Assembly (NCBI GenBank): GCA_902806575.1
Contig: CADCXD010000010.1
Location: 806,001 to 870,000, forward strand
Source: Jackrogersella multiformis
Lineage: Eukaryota; Ascomycota; Sordariomycetes; Xylariales; Hypoxylaceae
DNA: 64,000 nucleotides
Direction: 5' to 3'
Shown here piece by piece: positions 1 to 12,796 of this stretch. Every line of letters starts with the position of its first letter. Positions within the stretch are counted from its first letter, which is position 1. A program made the position numbers and the translations under genes. The notes under the pieces are model-generated. The model was not told the origin of the DNA, did no database searches, and was given only the letters and a program-made list of their open reading frames with translations.

Positions 1-1858
1 AAGTCTCACAGTCTAACACTGCTCGATTCTATCCCGCAGAGGTAACTAGATGATCTAGAGTCTGAATTCCCTCTGTGAAAACCTCTTAGGTTAGGGTCAC
101 TCACCTCGACTACTACCCTACGCTAATTATCCCTCCTTCGCCTTCTCCATTTGCTACACAGATCCGAAGTAATAACATCGTAACAATTGCCTCATAAACC
201 TCTTAATCGGACCATAAGGCTATACATGTAAGATCCCATACCCACCCTCGGTCTCCCTCCCGTTCCCGTGTGATGCGCGCCTGGCTGATCTCAATCTCGC
301 CATGCGGTTTGCAACTCGTATTATTCCTCGCACAATACGAAGACAGGCGAAACTCCGCCCAAGGTCGTAGGCCCCGTTTATAATAGGACATAAAGGCCGA
401 GGTCTTGTGTGCGGCATACGAGTAACTAGAAAAACGTCGTGAAAAGGTGAGCTGGGTATTTACGGAATCGGCCCTGGCTTATAATCAAGATTATTTGCAG
501 GTAATGAGGAGCGCGCGAGATATAATCATTAGTTAATTCAGTTAAGACTATATGCATAAGGGGGGAGATTAGGTAGTAGCAGTAAAGAGAGACGAGAACT
601 CACGTCTCCAATGCGTCTCGAGGTCTAGATTAAGGGATCTGCATTTCAAAAGACCACACAGCCTCGACTCAGCTTGCACCTGCAGAGTCTAGCTGAAGCT
701 ATACTCGACCAGAGCACAGACAACGACAACCCCATGGTTCCCCATTCTCCGCATTTCTCAGTCGCAGTATCCTGGGACGTCCCCGCCTTTACCCCTTTCC
801 CTTCCCCACGCGTAGCATCCAAGATCGTCCATATCCCCGGGGGGGCCGGGTTAGCGGATCGCCCACGGAGTAGACTAGCCTCTAACAAAAGACGTGGTCC
901 TGGCCAGGTAGCTCATTTACCTATCTTGGTGATTTCTGAAGCCCGTGATCCATCCCGAATACGCCAGCGCGAGGTATCCGCCCATGCCTTGTATACCAAG
1001 TTTGACCGTCGACCGTCGACCGTCCCTGCTAGCAGGTCACCGCGCCGCTAGAGACCCCTTTGGCCTTTGCCATTGCCTGGGTTGGGTATGTCGTCTAATA
1101 TGCGTCATCACTTACAAACCAGCGGGAGAACTACCGTACACATCTCACTACTAACCTAGGCTGATCTAAGCTTTTTATGTAGAGGCTACGGTACCTAGGT
1201 TATGAGCTAAGGGTAATGCAAGGCTAGGGTGATTGTTGCCCGAAGGCTATCATGGCAACGAAGCAGAGAAATGGAAAAGGGGTAGGTAGGCCATTCACCC
1301 AATCCCCTCTTACCCCTTTTCCAAAGCACCGGCAAGTAAACACACGCCCTCAAAGAAACACGTTCAGCACAGTCAACCTCGAAATGCCCTCATCGCCATA
1401 AGATAAACAGTTTGATTACTCGCACACAATCCGCCGCACTCATTCAACGATGCTATGCTGCTCTACATTTTTGGGATATGTACATTCCGCTCCGCTCCAC
1501 GCGTGCCGTAGTTTTCCTTTCCCCTGCCTATAAATACAATACACAGTAGTGCGCCTCGCTTGTACCGCCGTCCGAGCCCCGAAAACCGCACAAGCACCTA
1601 TGTAGTAACACCCGTAAACAATGCAGCCGCTGCCAAGATGCTTCGAGCCAGTTCGTTCGCTCGTCCGGAATCCGTGTAGCAACATCAAGTCGTGCAAACG
1701 TCAACGTTAATTCAACCGTAAAGCCCGGGCGGATATCGCTCCGGCTCATGATTTTTTATTATTTTGCTTTCTTTCTTTCTTTCCTTCCCGCTTGGTCGTA
1801 GCCGTGTAGAAATCCCGCGCGGCGCGAGAACGTATGAACGTATACCTAGGTACCCAAC
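1..1858. other. gene-free left edge
   Basis: No convincing gene was seen. Open frames here (for example a 125-codon plus-strand frame at 674-1051) show no recognisable domain, signal peptide or intron pattern. The stretch holds a short tandem repeat of ACCGTCG units near 1009-1024 and a CTTT-rich pyrimidine tract near 1765-1790, just past the 3' end of the transcription factor gene. Isolated CCTAGGT motifs occur near 1190. Confidence 0.6.
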
Positions 1859-4800
1859 CTACCCCTGCGTGCCGGCGAGGAAGAAGTCGATCTCCTTGCC
1901 CTGCCCGATGGCGTGCTCGTTCTCGGCGAGCTGCTCGAGCAGGCTCAGGAACGGGTCCTTTTCCTCCCCGGGGCCGGTGCCGACGCTGCCGTTGTGGCTC
2001 CTCGACTCGGGGCTCGGGGCCGCGGCGTAGGTCTGCTTGCGCTGGTCGTCTACCCCATGCCAGGGCGTGGGGGAGGAAAACGTATTAGTTGGCACCGTGC
2101 CGAACATCGGGTCGTAGCTAGCGCCTCCGAGGTTGCTTTCGTTATCTCCGCTCGGGCTTGGCGTTGCGTAGTGGTAAGACGGGGAGAAGGGGGCGGCTGG
2201 CATCGTCTGCATTTGATGAGATTGCTGGTCGGGCACGGAGTCGAATCCTGCTGCTACTGCTGCTGCGGCGGCGGCAGCATTGGCAGCTTGGTCATCCATC
2301 GACTCTCTTCTCTGTTGGGCCGTTTGGGCATTGCTTCTTTGTAAGTTCTCTGCGTGGGAAGAAAGTCGGTTGGAACTATGGAGCATCGATGGCGGACTGG
2401 GGGCTGCCGAGAAGGAGAAGCTATGAGAATGCGCGTTGGGAGTAGGTAATCCGGAAGATAGAGGCCTGTTATGGGCTGTGTTCACTGGTGTTAAGCTCCT
2501 CGGGTCAGATCTTCTCTGACGAACGTTCGTGGAGAATTTCCGCTTTAAATTCGGCCGGTCTGAGTCTACATTTATACGGGGTGCATATAATTCGTGGCCC
2601 GTATACGTTTCTGCAGCGAATTCGACACTAGCATCCGAAAGACTAAGACTCGCGGGATCGAACGTGAATGGACGGCCATCTGATCTGCCGATGTTAGAGT
2701 AGCGGTCGAAGAAGTCCTCAAGATTGAAAGTTGGAGAATAGCGCATCGAGCTATTGGCGAGACTTTTGACTAGTTCCGAATGAGTATTATAGATGCTTTG
2801 TAGAGTATCGCGCTGGTGTAGAACGCTAGCCCAGGTATAGCTAAGCTCGCCTAGTTGAAGCAGCTCTCGGGATAGAAATTCCGACGAGGATAACAAAACG
2901 CCCATGTTTTCGCCCCCTCCAGTTTTATGGTAGTGTGCTCCGTGTATGTGAACTGTGCCGGCGGTACTGATACAATATCCAACAAATGCCGGCCATTCGA
3001 TAGATGCCATCTGTTTTCCCAGTTCGACCAATTCGGCGATAGCGTTGGCGTGTAAGAAGCAAATGTTAGTTGCCTCTATTTGCCAAGATTGATGTTGCCC
3101 TGTTCCAGCTAGTTCCGCAAGGTCGATCGGTAGAAAGGGCCTATAGATGAGACAGTGAACCAAATGGTAGACTAGTTTGCTGAGAATGAGGACAGTTGAA
3201 TCAGGTTGTCCAAAGAGGGTGTTCACGCTTGAGAATACGTCGTCAGTCCCAGAAGCCCACACATCCAGGTCTTGTCTGATTTTCGATAATTCGGAGAGAG
3301 AATGCCAAGGGAAATGTGAATCGCCTTTGACACCACCAGTTGCCAAGTATTTGTTCGTGGTTCCCAAGATACGACTTATGTCGATGAGCATACCGCTACT
3401 CCCTTGTGATTTTCTCCCGCTTCCTTGCATGTGTTGGAGGTTCGATCCATTCTGAAAGAAGTCACCTTCGATCGGTAAAGTAGACGGACCTGAAGACCAG
3501 CATGGTAAGCGCAGAATGATCGTTCTGTCGCTAATCAGACACGGGCGCTTCGACCCACAGGCCATGAATCTGTCCAGGATATAGCAGGTCCAAAACAAGC
3601 GTCTCCTCATTTCGCGTTCTACGGACGTGATACGGGTCTGCAGGTCAACCTCCCGATGTAGCTCGAGAGCCATAGCCATGCCAATGGCAGTTGCTAGTAC
3701 GATCATTAGTCTGTAGCCGTATAAGGTATAGAAACAATAAAGTTTTCGAGTGATTGTTGAACGTACTTAAGAGCATATAGGCCCTCCTACCCTTGCCTAC
3801 TGCAGTGAACGCGGTGACAAGTAGGAGAAGAGCTTGGAGTGCATCAATGGACGGCTCATCTGTATCAATATCGCCCCTCGATCGTAATGCGTATTCCTCA
3901 CTCAGGCTGACGGCAGACCGATATCCGGCAGGATAAGTTGTGTATCTAATAGGGGTTTAGTAAATTGCATAGTTCAATTGTAATATAGAAGCGAACCTAG
4001 CGGAAACAGCATATATGGCGTGTATGAGATAACTAGGTAATTGGTTGAGTTGTAATCGCTGTCGTATTGATGATTCATCAAGAATATGATAGGGCTTTGC
4101 ATGAAAGCGGCTGAAATAAGTGTCAAGGAGCGCACTCATCTGGATGTTAGGGGTAGAGGGTTCGTTAGTAAATGTAGGTGAGAATATGGCGGATTCCGAA
4201 GCTATCTCCGTTGTTCGAACAGTGTCCAAGGTTGGACGTTTCGATTTCGGCTCAGAATCTGGTTCGTCGACTTCCAAGGTAATATTAGAAGACAATTCCT
4301 CAGCGATCATATCTTGTAGTTTTCCTGTGCTTGGTGAGGTGTCTGAATTTCTGCGGTCTTTGAGCTGAGCTTCTAAACCATCTACCCTCTTTAGCAATGC
4401 TTCCAATACGTCTGTCTTCGGTCCTCGTTTTTTCGGTACGGCGTCTATGAGATCAAGTAAGATTATTAGCCCTGCTTATTAAATCCTTTTTGAAGGACCT
4501 CCGTCATAAGCAGCAGAAAGTCGATCACATACCATATACACAGGGACACTGGAAGACTTGGCAAGCCTCGCAAGACGGGCGTAATCGATTACATTTAATC
4601 TACACGGAGAAGGTCATTTGTTAGATTCGGGAAACAGTTCAATTATTTTATATTTAGTGCTGCGAGCTTGAGAAGAGCCTTACTTTACGCTTCCGACACG
4701 ATTTGCAGTTCATCGCCTCGCGTGGCTCGTTGCCCAAGCGGCGACTCGGTAGTCGCTCGATGCCGATTTGCGGCCGGGACATAAGGATGGGTTGAATCCC

Positions 4801-4863
4801 GGGTAGAGGGGCAACACTCATGTTGAATGATTCAAAGTAGAGACGGTTATGGTGAGAGTGCAC
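1859..4863 (-). CDS. Zn2Cys6 fungal-specific transcription factor
   Basis: Nuclear binuclear-zinc-cluster regulator, about 902 aa. Five exons keep phase: 4863-4684, 4599-4533, 4444-3997, 3945-3767 and 3693-1859. A later ATG at 4821 would give 888 aa and is equally possible. The zinc cluster is split by intron 1. Cysteines at 53, 56, 63, 70, 73 and 80 fit C-x2-C-x6-C-x6-C-x2-C-x6-C, followed by a KKRGPK linker and a heptad-like segment (about 94-115) typical of the dimerisation coiled coil. The middle (about 190-520) matches the fungal_trans regulatory domain, including [13 protein letters not shown] and [14 protein letters not shown]. The C-terminus is Ser/Gln/Pro-rich with a run of alanines, as in activation regions. 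The exon 3 donor (GTTCGC) is atypical, but the reading frame and a TACTAAAC branch-like site support it. The target pathway cannot be read from the sequence. It is not adjacent to an obvious cluster. Confidence 0.88.
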
Positions 4864-7800
4864 CGAAAAAGTTATGGAGTGTTCTCGTCTCGTCCAAAGA
4901 TCTCCGAGGACTAGATATCGAAAGGTGTCGTAGTCAACCGGGCCACCCCCAACCTCTCTTTCTCTTTCACCTATCCTTGAATCTCTACGAGAATAGAGAA
5001 TTCCGTTTAAACGGAAATGAAGCTCTCATTCTCTCTTGCTACTAGCGGTGTTGCTGGTTGTTTCGGATTTCCGAGGTGGAGTGACGAAGGGCATTATAGC
5101 TTCTGCTGCAGATCGTATTGCACAATACCTTGTCCAGGTACTGACGCGCCCAATAGCAATGCTATGCTGTTAAGAATTTGGAGTAATATAGAGTTATGGC
5201 GGAGAAGGACTAATAAAAGAATAGCACAACGGCTTAGGGCTGCGCGCATCCGCGTTGAAATGTTCAGATGAAAAACATGGGGCGCAATTCATGCGGAGAG
5301 ACGCTGGGATAGTTGGGGTTTAGGGCGTATTAGACCTGCTAAACATCCCTGAAGACCTGGAGACAGTCTCCGCAAAGACCTAGTCATTAGCACGGTCCTG
5401 CTCATCGTCCACTCGGCTCGTGTGGCCCTTGTCGATGCGGGACCTGACGGGGCAACTGGGGAAGGTTGCAGGGGAACTGAGAGGGCAACATGAGCAAGGG
5501 TTTTGTATCCATAGATTGGCTACGAGCTCGGACGAAGCAGTCGGAAAGCCACCAAAAGGGGTTCTTGCAGACTCTAGTCCCGGCTTATGCCGCTAACTAC
5601 GGCTCTAAGCTTGCTGCCATTCAGCTTGAGCCCACCTAGGTATGTGGCATCATACGCAATTAGGATAGGGATCGAACGGCGGAGGAACGAGCCTGGAAGG
5701 GTTGGAGGTGAGAGAGAGGGGAACTCCAACTCTTCACGAAGTATACCACAGGCTAGGTTATACGGGATATCTAGTTGCGCACCAATAGAAACCAATCCCT
5801 CCCTAATTCCTAACTAACCATTCCCCCCTAGTATTCGAAGCCGTAGAAGCGCCGACTCCACCGCTTGAAGAATCGTTACTATGTTGAGGTGTCAATCGCC
5901 ATCACGAGCTATCGAGTTTGACTAGCCTGTGACCCAAAATATCTCTTATACGATGGGGCTTCTTCTAGCTTGCTAGTATGGTCATTGACGTGCTACGTTG
6001 CTTGCCTTTCGGCCGGCTGTCCCAAAATGAGTGTCGTCCTGTGGCTTGAATCACCCGGAATGAGACTCATTCAGGCGCATACCGGTTTTTCGAGTGACTT
6101 TCTTTTTCTAGTGATTTTTACTTCGACGAATTAATTAGAATTCGGAGCTGTCCAAAATCAGGTATACCCCGGAACGTTGGGAAATGTAGTCTCAGTTGCC
6201 GGCTTGGCGTATGCCATACTATTAGGCTTGAACTTGTGCATTCTGGGCTGGTCCTGAATTATCTTCAGCCAAGAGAACTACTCAACTACAAGGTCTCAAG
6301 CTATACAACCGAGATCATAACCGCCTGCAGCGGAACCGTACTTTGGAAACATTGGCAATACCCGATATATAGAGTTGAGATTGAGAATTTCAGGCAGTCA
6401 CTCGCCTCCTAAAATATACTGGGCAGAGTTTTGCGGAAATGGGTAGTTGATGGGATGTTATGCAGGATGGTGAGCTCTCATATCTCAACCCTCAGTGAGC
6501 ATCCAAGGCAAGACTTGTATAATCATATGTGGGTATTTCAATGCTTATCAGTTGTGTAAGCTCTGGATTATAAGAGCTTCGGCCATGAACTTATTTCGGA
6601 TCTCTAAAGTTAGTTCTCTTATTGTGCCGTAGCTTCGGAATACCGCCAACGCCTAGGGAAAGTTCTCACTGGCACAGAGTATGTGTCTTGTCGCTATTAG
6701 GTCGGACAGATTTCACTCTAGTAGTGAAATGGCTGAAAGACAGACAGGTTCGTGAGATACCAGGACGCAACAAGATTAGATAGCCCGCATAGGTTTATCT
6801 TGATTATAGAGTATCCTTGGAATTATCGGGCCAAGAGTATCTTCGAAGTGATTCGGTATGATGTAAGAGAGCCGCGGAAATCCCTTGATCTTCGTCGTTT
6901 AGAATCGGGTAAGCATAACCGGGGAATTCCTTGTGCCATGAATTTCAAGTATCAAGCCGAAGACGACGACGCCTGAAGTAGTGAGACTTCAACCATTTCA
7001 AGCAGCTCCTGTATATCATGATCAGGGGATATACCATTGGGCCTTTGATATTAACGCTCTGTCCAAGACGGATACCGACAGTATGGGAGAAGTAGTACTA
7101 GCCAGCGGGAGTATGTGCTCGTGCATCCACATATTAACTCCAGGAACGGTTCAACAGCATGGTAGTACCCGAGTAGATGGCGGCGGGTCGAAATATCACA
7201 TAGATCCCCTTGGTGTCGTAAGGCTTTGCCGTTGACGAATTGAAGGATCGGCTGAATTCCCTTCCTTTCCTTTCTTGTAGTACGGCTTTTTCGAGGGCAT
7301 CTCGTACGAGAGATCAGCAATCGTGTACAGCGTACCCCGATCGTAAATTACCTAGGCTAAGGTATGTAACCTAGATCGTATCGTAGCCGCGACGATAGCA
7401 CGTGCTATACTAATACTAGATAACCTAGGTACCTAGGTAAGATATCGTGTCTTTGGAAGTGACCAAAGCAGGGGGGGTTGGATGTACACTAGAGAAGATG
7501 TGCATATGGGGGATGTAAGGGGGATAAATGCTGTGGGGATGGGAGCAGCCGCGAAATACAGTATCTACCTTGTAGTGTAGGTAGGTACCTAGGGTCGGGT
7601 TAATGTTCGCCGTTAAAAGATCCGAGAGTCCCTCTTTCTCCATTTCCAGTACATATACCTAGGTATGTAAGGTCAATACCTCCTACCTCCTAGGTACCTA
7701 CTTAGGCGCTAGGTACCTACACTAGGTAGGTAATGTATTGCAACAACAAATCTTCAAGACTCGTTTCCCTCGGTGAATGTATTAAGCAATACACTTACGA

Positions 7801-9192
7801 ATCTCCCTTGGCTACACTGGAAGCTTTAAAGGATCATGCTTACGAATACGGGAATCATAAACCCCTTCCAGTTGTATCCAGGTAAGAGCCTGTGTTCTAC
7901 CTTTCCCTAAAGTACGAATAAGGGGGTGGGCGTTGGGTAATGCCCACTTGGATAAAATCCATTCTCTCGTAGCCCGGTGGGAGAACAAAAAATAATAAAA
8001 AATATGCACATGCGGCAAAGCTATTCATGATGCGGCTCCTTGCCCGAGTTATGCATCTCTCAGTCCTTGGCCGTGCCCACCCAGGATGGTGACAGATCCG
8101 GGCATCAGGATGACCCTAGACCCGTCCTGTTAATAGATACTTATAATGTTGACAGGTCGCACTTGTGGCACGGTTTCCGGGAGCCAAACATTCCCTTCCA
8201 TTATTATCTGGCAATAGAACGTGATCAGATTTGAGAGGGCTATGGTCTTATGCCATCAACTCGGGGTTGAGACGAATAGTGTGGACCGTGAACCTCTCCA
8301 CGGAACCTCTCCGCATTGCTTCGACGTAGGTAACCTTTTCCCTATGGGTGGCTGCATGTGGCGTCGTCTCGTGAAATGGTTCTTGGACTATATAGCCTGA
8401 CATTCAGGCTCCAACATAAATGTTTATGACCTGCAGGTATCGTTAATAAGGAGTATCCTGTCAAAATTTCCTATACACCTTCCACCGCGTCTTCGTGACC
8501 ATTTTATCAGGTTATATACCGATTCAGGTACCCGTAAATTATATTAAACATGCCATGAAATGATATGAGCCACAGCAGAGCTTCTTTGATGCAATAAGTG
8601 AGAAGACTCCTCACTCCACCGAGTAGCAGTTAACTGCTCACTTCGGCAGCCACCCGGAGAATTCTCTCGGCTTCTAGCACGAGGTCGCATTGACGAAAAC
8701 CACCTCCCAAACTTTAACAAAACTCCGAGCCACTCCACCTCGATCTTAGTAGGGTATAGCCTCGATATACATGCACGCCGCGGTGCTATTGCTCTATGTG
8801 TTAAGTCTGGTAGAAGGAGTAGGGTAGCACAAAGGATCAGTGACAAGGGCTACTGAAGCTCAACGACATCACCGAGCACGTATGGCTGCATACGTACTTT
8901 CTAGGCTGTCTATAAACGTCTTGCTGGTGTATCGGGCTGTTTTGGACTTCGAAAAATTTGTTTCTAATAGATTATGGCAGTATAAGCAGATGGGGACTTA
9001 GAAGAAGATGTATAGCTGCGTGGTACTGCTTGATGTTGAATCGGTTAGGCGTGAGATGGGTTCTCGGTTGGTTCGTCTAAGCCAAAAGTTCGTCTAGTCA
9101 GATCACATATAGTTGACATATATCCAAATCTCAATACCATCTCATTGCTTGAAACCGAGTCACTTCTTTTTGGGGGTATATATGTGGCTCCT
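4864..9192. other. gene-poor region, 4.3 kb
   Basis: It contains the promoter of the Zn2Cys6 gene at the left and the 3' flank of the QutR-like gene at the right. I saw no supported gene. Frames of 60-100 codons are scattered without domains. Small hairpins are visible, for example ATTTCACT/AGTGAAAT near 6710-6730 and AGCCTGA/TCAGGCT near 8395-8412. A dense block of CCTA/TAGG palindromes lies at 7418-7733 and is listed separately. Confidence 0.55.
7418..7733. repeat. CCTA/TAGG palindromic array
   Basis: At least four tracts built from the tetramer CCTA and its complement alternate direction and so form palindromes, such as ACCTAGGTACCTAGGT near 7424-7439 and a run of TAGGTACCTA units at 7684-7732. 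The same motif family appears in most other intergenic regions of the window and is absent from coding exons. Confidence 0.75.
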
Positions 9193-11448
9193 TTAAAACA
9201 ATCCTTGACCGCTTGCCAGCCGCACAAAGCTGTACGGCACATTTTGGCCGACGAGCAACTTAAACGTTTCCACGGTCGTGAAAGCCGTCGTATCAGCCAC
9301 ATTGTACGTGGCAAAGCCGCTCTGCTCAGCGATTAAGCTCGGATCACCTTTCCTCGGTCCATCGGCAAGGTCTAGAAAAACCTTGCGGATTTGTGTCGAG
9401 GAGCCTCTCGAGCCTCCAAAAACACGCACGAGCATCCCGACAATATTGGATTTCTCGGGCCCCAACGCAGAGACGATCACGAACGGGCTAGCCTTGTCGC
9501 GCACCATCCTCGCCCGTTGAAGACTCTCTAAGCTGTTGAAGGGTTCAACTTCAAGGCCGCGGGCTAGATTAGGGGGTGTCTTGAAGCCGACAGTGTATAC
9601 CTTCCCAATACGGAGAACCTTTAGTGCGTACATGGTCGATGCTGCGTCGTCGGCATTGGTAGCTAGAACCAGTGCTGCACGGTCAGAGTAAGCCGAAGGC
9701 GCAAGATCACGCGTCAGGGTGCTGACAATGCCACGCCAATTTGCGTTGTCGAAAATTACCGACGAGTTTGGTGGCAACCCGCCAGTATTATTGCCAAAGG
9801 AGGCGTCGCCGCCTCGGTTAGAACTCGAAGGAGTACTGGGAGGAGCCGAAGATGGCCGGGATGGTAAACCAGACTGAACAACAATGGTATCAACCATGCC
9901 GATCATACGGACTGCTTCAGTAATCGACGGGCCCGATCCATTATTGAGGCTCGCAAAGAAGGGGCTATTATGCGTGAGACTCGTTAGCGATACCGGGGGA
10001 CTCAAATATGCTCCGCCAAATGATTTCTGGTTGCATAAGGCTTGTATGGAACTGGAATCTTTCGGTTGTCTTTCAACAACAGCAAATTGGTGAGGCAATC
10101 CAAGCTCGTTGAAGCATTTTTCATAAAAAGGCGCATATGGTGTCGCAATACGGGAAAATGGACTGCTGATTCCGTAGATGCTCTTCTTCGGAAGCTGACC
10201 AAGCAACGACAAGGCGGCGTTGGTTTCAGCGGCACTCATCTGGCCCGGAGCAGCGATTATCGGAAGAAGAGGGTGAGTGATGGGCGTGAAGACTTTATTT
10301 AACGCCCTTGAGAACTGGCCGACCTCTCCCATATTGACCAAGGACAAAGGGGGTGAGCCTGGATACTCAGCTCGAATCTTTGAGCGGAAGTATTCTAATT
10401 CAAAATTCTCGTTGTGCTCATTAATTATTGATATCATTTTTATAATATCAGCGTATTTTCGAGACTCGAGGAAGATGGACTCTGCTTGAGTCGAAGTCCA
10501 CTTAAAGGTGCCAGAGAAATCGTGGTAAGCAGACATGATGCGACTACTTCCGCGGTGCTCGTAGAGCCTCCGACGGATATGTTCCGGAAGCCAAAGCTCG
10601 ACGTCGATATATTCGACACCCCACTGAATAGCCCTGAAGAGATACTGATAGTAAAGGCCAGGATTGTCCATAGGGAAACGGCCGTTCTCTTTTATACACC
10701 TCGTCGTGAAAATAATAGGTAGCTCGGTCCTCTGCCGCAGCAGCATGACTTGTTCGCCAACATAGCTTAAGCTAGGTATCGGCGCACAGCTACCATCATT
10801 CAGAGGCTCATTCAGCAGATCGACACGCAGCTCTACAGCATCACAGCCAACCGTAAGGATATCCAAGTTAGGAAGAGCAGCGCGGACGTCGGGAAAGGTG
10901 GTCGAGATGATGTAAGTGCGTGCCTTTGACAGGAGCGAGCCATGATGATTGATCTGGCCAAGAGTGAAGGAGATGAAGCGGGCTAAGTCTCGACGAGAGA
11001 AGGACAATCCGGGATATAAGTATTCGTAGTCGCACTCGGCAGATATATATGTATCTGGAGGCATTCCGAGAGTAACACTGTGAGCGTTAATCGCAACCAC
11101 CGCATTTCTATTTCGCGTAGAGATGTCGACCTTGGCGCTTTCCAGTGATATTCCAAGCACCAAATCTTGCTCTATGGAAGTTATGCCCTGAAAACTATCC
11201 GCCATCCGGTGAGGTTTTCCTAAGACATCGGCGAAAATCGACACTATATTCTCCTGTCTAGGACCATAGACGATCACGACCGTTCGGGTGTCACCCTTTT
11301 GCAGTCCGCCAGTATCCCTCGCCCCATTCATGGATGACGATCGCGAAGACGGACGTGTATCCGTCTCTGCGATCGACATTATTGCGCAATTATCATCGAG
11401 CGGGCGGGCAGGCGTGAGTCCTTGATGAAGCTGCTGGACTGTCGCCAT
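9193..11448 (-). CDS. QutR/qa-1S-like quinate pathway repressor (AROM-derived)
   Basis: Single-exon, 751 aa. The order resembles the C-terminal three domains of the AROM polypeptide, as in the repressor QutR of Aspergillus and QA-1S of Neurospora, which block the QutA activator until quinate is present. Residues 55-180 correspond to the shikimate-kinase-like part but lack a P-loop ([10 protein letters not shown] where GxxGxGKT would be). Residues about 185-415 are type I dehydroquinase-like: [12 protein letters not shown] at about 201, the catalytic-type His309 (AYHDFSG) and Lys337 (ADIIKM), and [18 protein letters not shown] at about 388. Residues about 420-751 are shikimate-dehydrogenase-like (GISSPFSR start), with the normal SDH active-site lysine motif not evident. 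No qut/qa catabolic genes are in the window, so this is an orphan copy here. An authentic biosynthetic AROM is excluded by the missing synthase domains. Confidence 0.88.
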   Translation of the reverse strand: MATVQQLHQGLTPARPLDDNCAIMSIAETDTRPSSRSSSMNGARDTGGLQKGDTRTVVIVYGPRQENIVSIFADVLGKPHRMADSFQGITSIEQDLVLGISLESAKVDISTRNRNAVVAINAHSVTLGMPPDTYISAECDYEYLYPGLSFSRRDLARFISFTLGQINHHGSLLSKARTYIISTTFPDVRAALPNLDILTVGCDAVELRVDLLNEPLNDGSCAPIPSLSYVGEQVMLLRQRTELPIIFTTRCIKENGRFPMDNPGLYYQYLFRAIQWGVEYIDVELWLPEHIRRRLYEHRGSSRIMSAYHDFSGTFKWTSTQAESIFLESRKYADIIKMISIINEHNENFELEYFRSKIRAEYPGSPPLSLVNMGEVGQFSRALNKVFTPITHPLLPIIAAPGQMSAAETNAALSLLGQLPKKSIYGISSPFSRIATPYAPFYEKCFNELGLPHQFAVVERQPKDSSSIQALCNQKSFGGAYLSPPVSLTSLTHNSPFFASLNNGSGPSITEAVRMIGMVDTIVVQSGLPSRPSSAPPSTPSSSNRGGDASFGNNTGGLPPNSSVIFDNANWRGIVSTLTRDLAPSAYSDRAALVLATNADDAASTMYALKVLRIGKVYTVGFKTPPNLARGLEVEPFNSLESLQRARMVRDKASPFVIVSALGPEKSNIVGMLVRVFGGSRGSSTQIRKVFLDLADGPRKGDPSLIAEQSGFATYNVADTTAFTTVETFKLLVGQNVPYSFVRLASGQGLF

Positions 11449-11665
11449 GATGCCCTAGTGGACGGTGTCCCAGCTCTAACAGAGGTAGGTCTCGAGCCTA
11501 CAGCGCAGGGTTATCGATGACTTGCGAGTCCTGGCTAATAATATTAAGAGCTCAATATCAGGATTGTCTTAAGCGACGAGTTCTTCATTGACAAATGTGA
11601 CTTGGGCCTGCGTTTGGTTGGAGGATGGCGAGCGGCGGCGGCGCATCGGGTGAAATAGGATTTAA

Positions 11666-11892
11666 TTACCTAGGTGTAGGTGTAGGTAGGTAGATTATTC
11701 GTATTTATACCAGAGGTAGGTATACCTAAGGTAGGTGGTAGGTAGGAAGATAATAGATATTCTCGATCGGTCAAGTCATACGGTCGTAGGAAGTATCAAG
11801 TATCAAGGGAGGCATGTCGATGTTCGGGTTAGTTAAATTTGACCATTCCTAGGTACCTAGGATAGATAGATACCCAGTCAGATACCTAGATG
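11666..11892. repeat. CCTA/TAGG palindromic tracts
   Basis: Three tracts of the dispersed motif lie here: TTACCTAGGTGTAGGTGTAG followed by GGTAGG at 11666, TAGGTATACCTAAGGTAGG near 11715, and the palindrome CCTAGGTACCTAGG at about 11850. They sit 220-440 bp upstream of the QutR-like start codon. Confidence 0.65.
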
Positions 11893-12618
11893 CATGTTTC
11901 TTAGCTAATGGATGCTTCTACTCTAGGGCTCCAGGGCTCTAGGGCTATTTACGAACTGAGGCTGGTTGGTGATGGATGGGGTTAGCAAGTTAAAGGCGAA
12001 GCTGCGCATGCGACGACTAGGAACCCAATCAAAATAACCACGGGAAAATTTATCCAGTGGTTCAAAGTAATTATTCCGGCCACTAAAATGCTTGATTCTC
12101 CAGCTGCCATTCAGCGCGGGATCAATCGAGGCTCTCGCCTCGTTGCTGGAAACAACACGAAAGAGATAAGAACCTTGAAAGTGGGTGAAGAATGACGACA
12201 GGCATTGTAGGTAGGCCGTATTTAGGCGCTATGGATGTACGCGGTAAACTGTACACTAGACTAGAATTAAAGTTCTCAGGTACAATATTTCGCCGAGTTA
12301 CAGGCTATTGGGTACCTCTTCCGGGGCAGCCGCGGGGGCCGCTACGCCGCTGTTTGTTCCATTTGTTTGTTCCTTTGTTTCGGGATTGGCCCACGGAATT
12401 CTGGGGCCCCACGATTTAAGACTCAGGCCTGTACATAGTGGATTTTTAGACTTGCCCCGGCATGCCCCATCCTACCTAGGTAGTAACTGGCAACTGCTAA
12501 TAGCTAATGGATGGATGAATTTCTCCGTGAAGGAGGCAGGACCTAGTAAGGATATACGGAAGGCTTACCCAGGGACACTACCGGTAGGTAACTTATTGGA
12601 CTAAGCCTTATCTCTTGA

Positions 12619-12796
12619 CAGGTACCTGCCTCATAACTTTACTTTAAGCATAGGTAGGTACTCATATACCTACCTAGGTAACCTAGGGGTACCTACCTAC
12701 CTAATATCTTATAGCGTAATTAGGTACCTACCTACCTACCTAGGTACCTAATATCAACTCCGCCTTGCCCACCATAGGTACCTAGGTACCTAGCCT
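12619..12796. repeat. densest CCTA/TAGG palindromic array
   Basis: Within about 180 bp there are uninterrupted direct CCTA runs (TACCTACCTACCTAGG near 12727) that switch strand sense at CCTAGG or GGTACC centres, giving several overlapping self-complementary stretches such as AGGTACCTAGGTACCTAG at 12775-12792. It lies about 770 bp upstream of the GH43 start. Confidence 0.75.

Noticed and set aside
674..1051. 125-codon plus-strand frame
   Set aside because: No recognisable features, and it includes a short tandem repeat. Judged non-coding.
1859..11448. Quinate utilisation cluster (activator QutA plus repressor QutR)
   Set aside because: The Zn2Cys6 protein at the left does not resemble QutA/QA-1F at its zinc cluster, and no quinate enzyme or permease gene lies between or beside the two genes.
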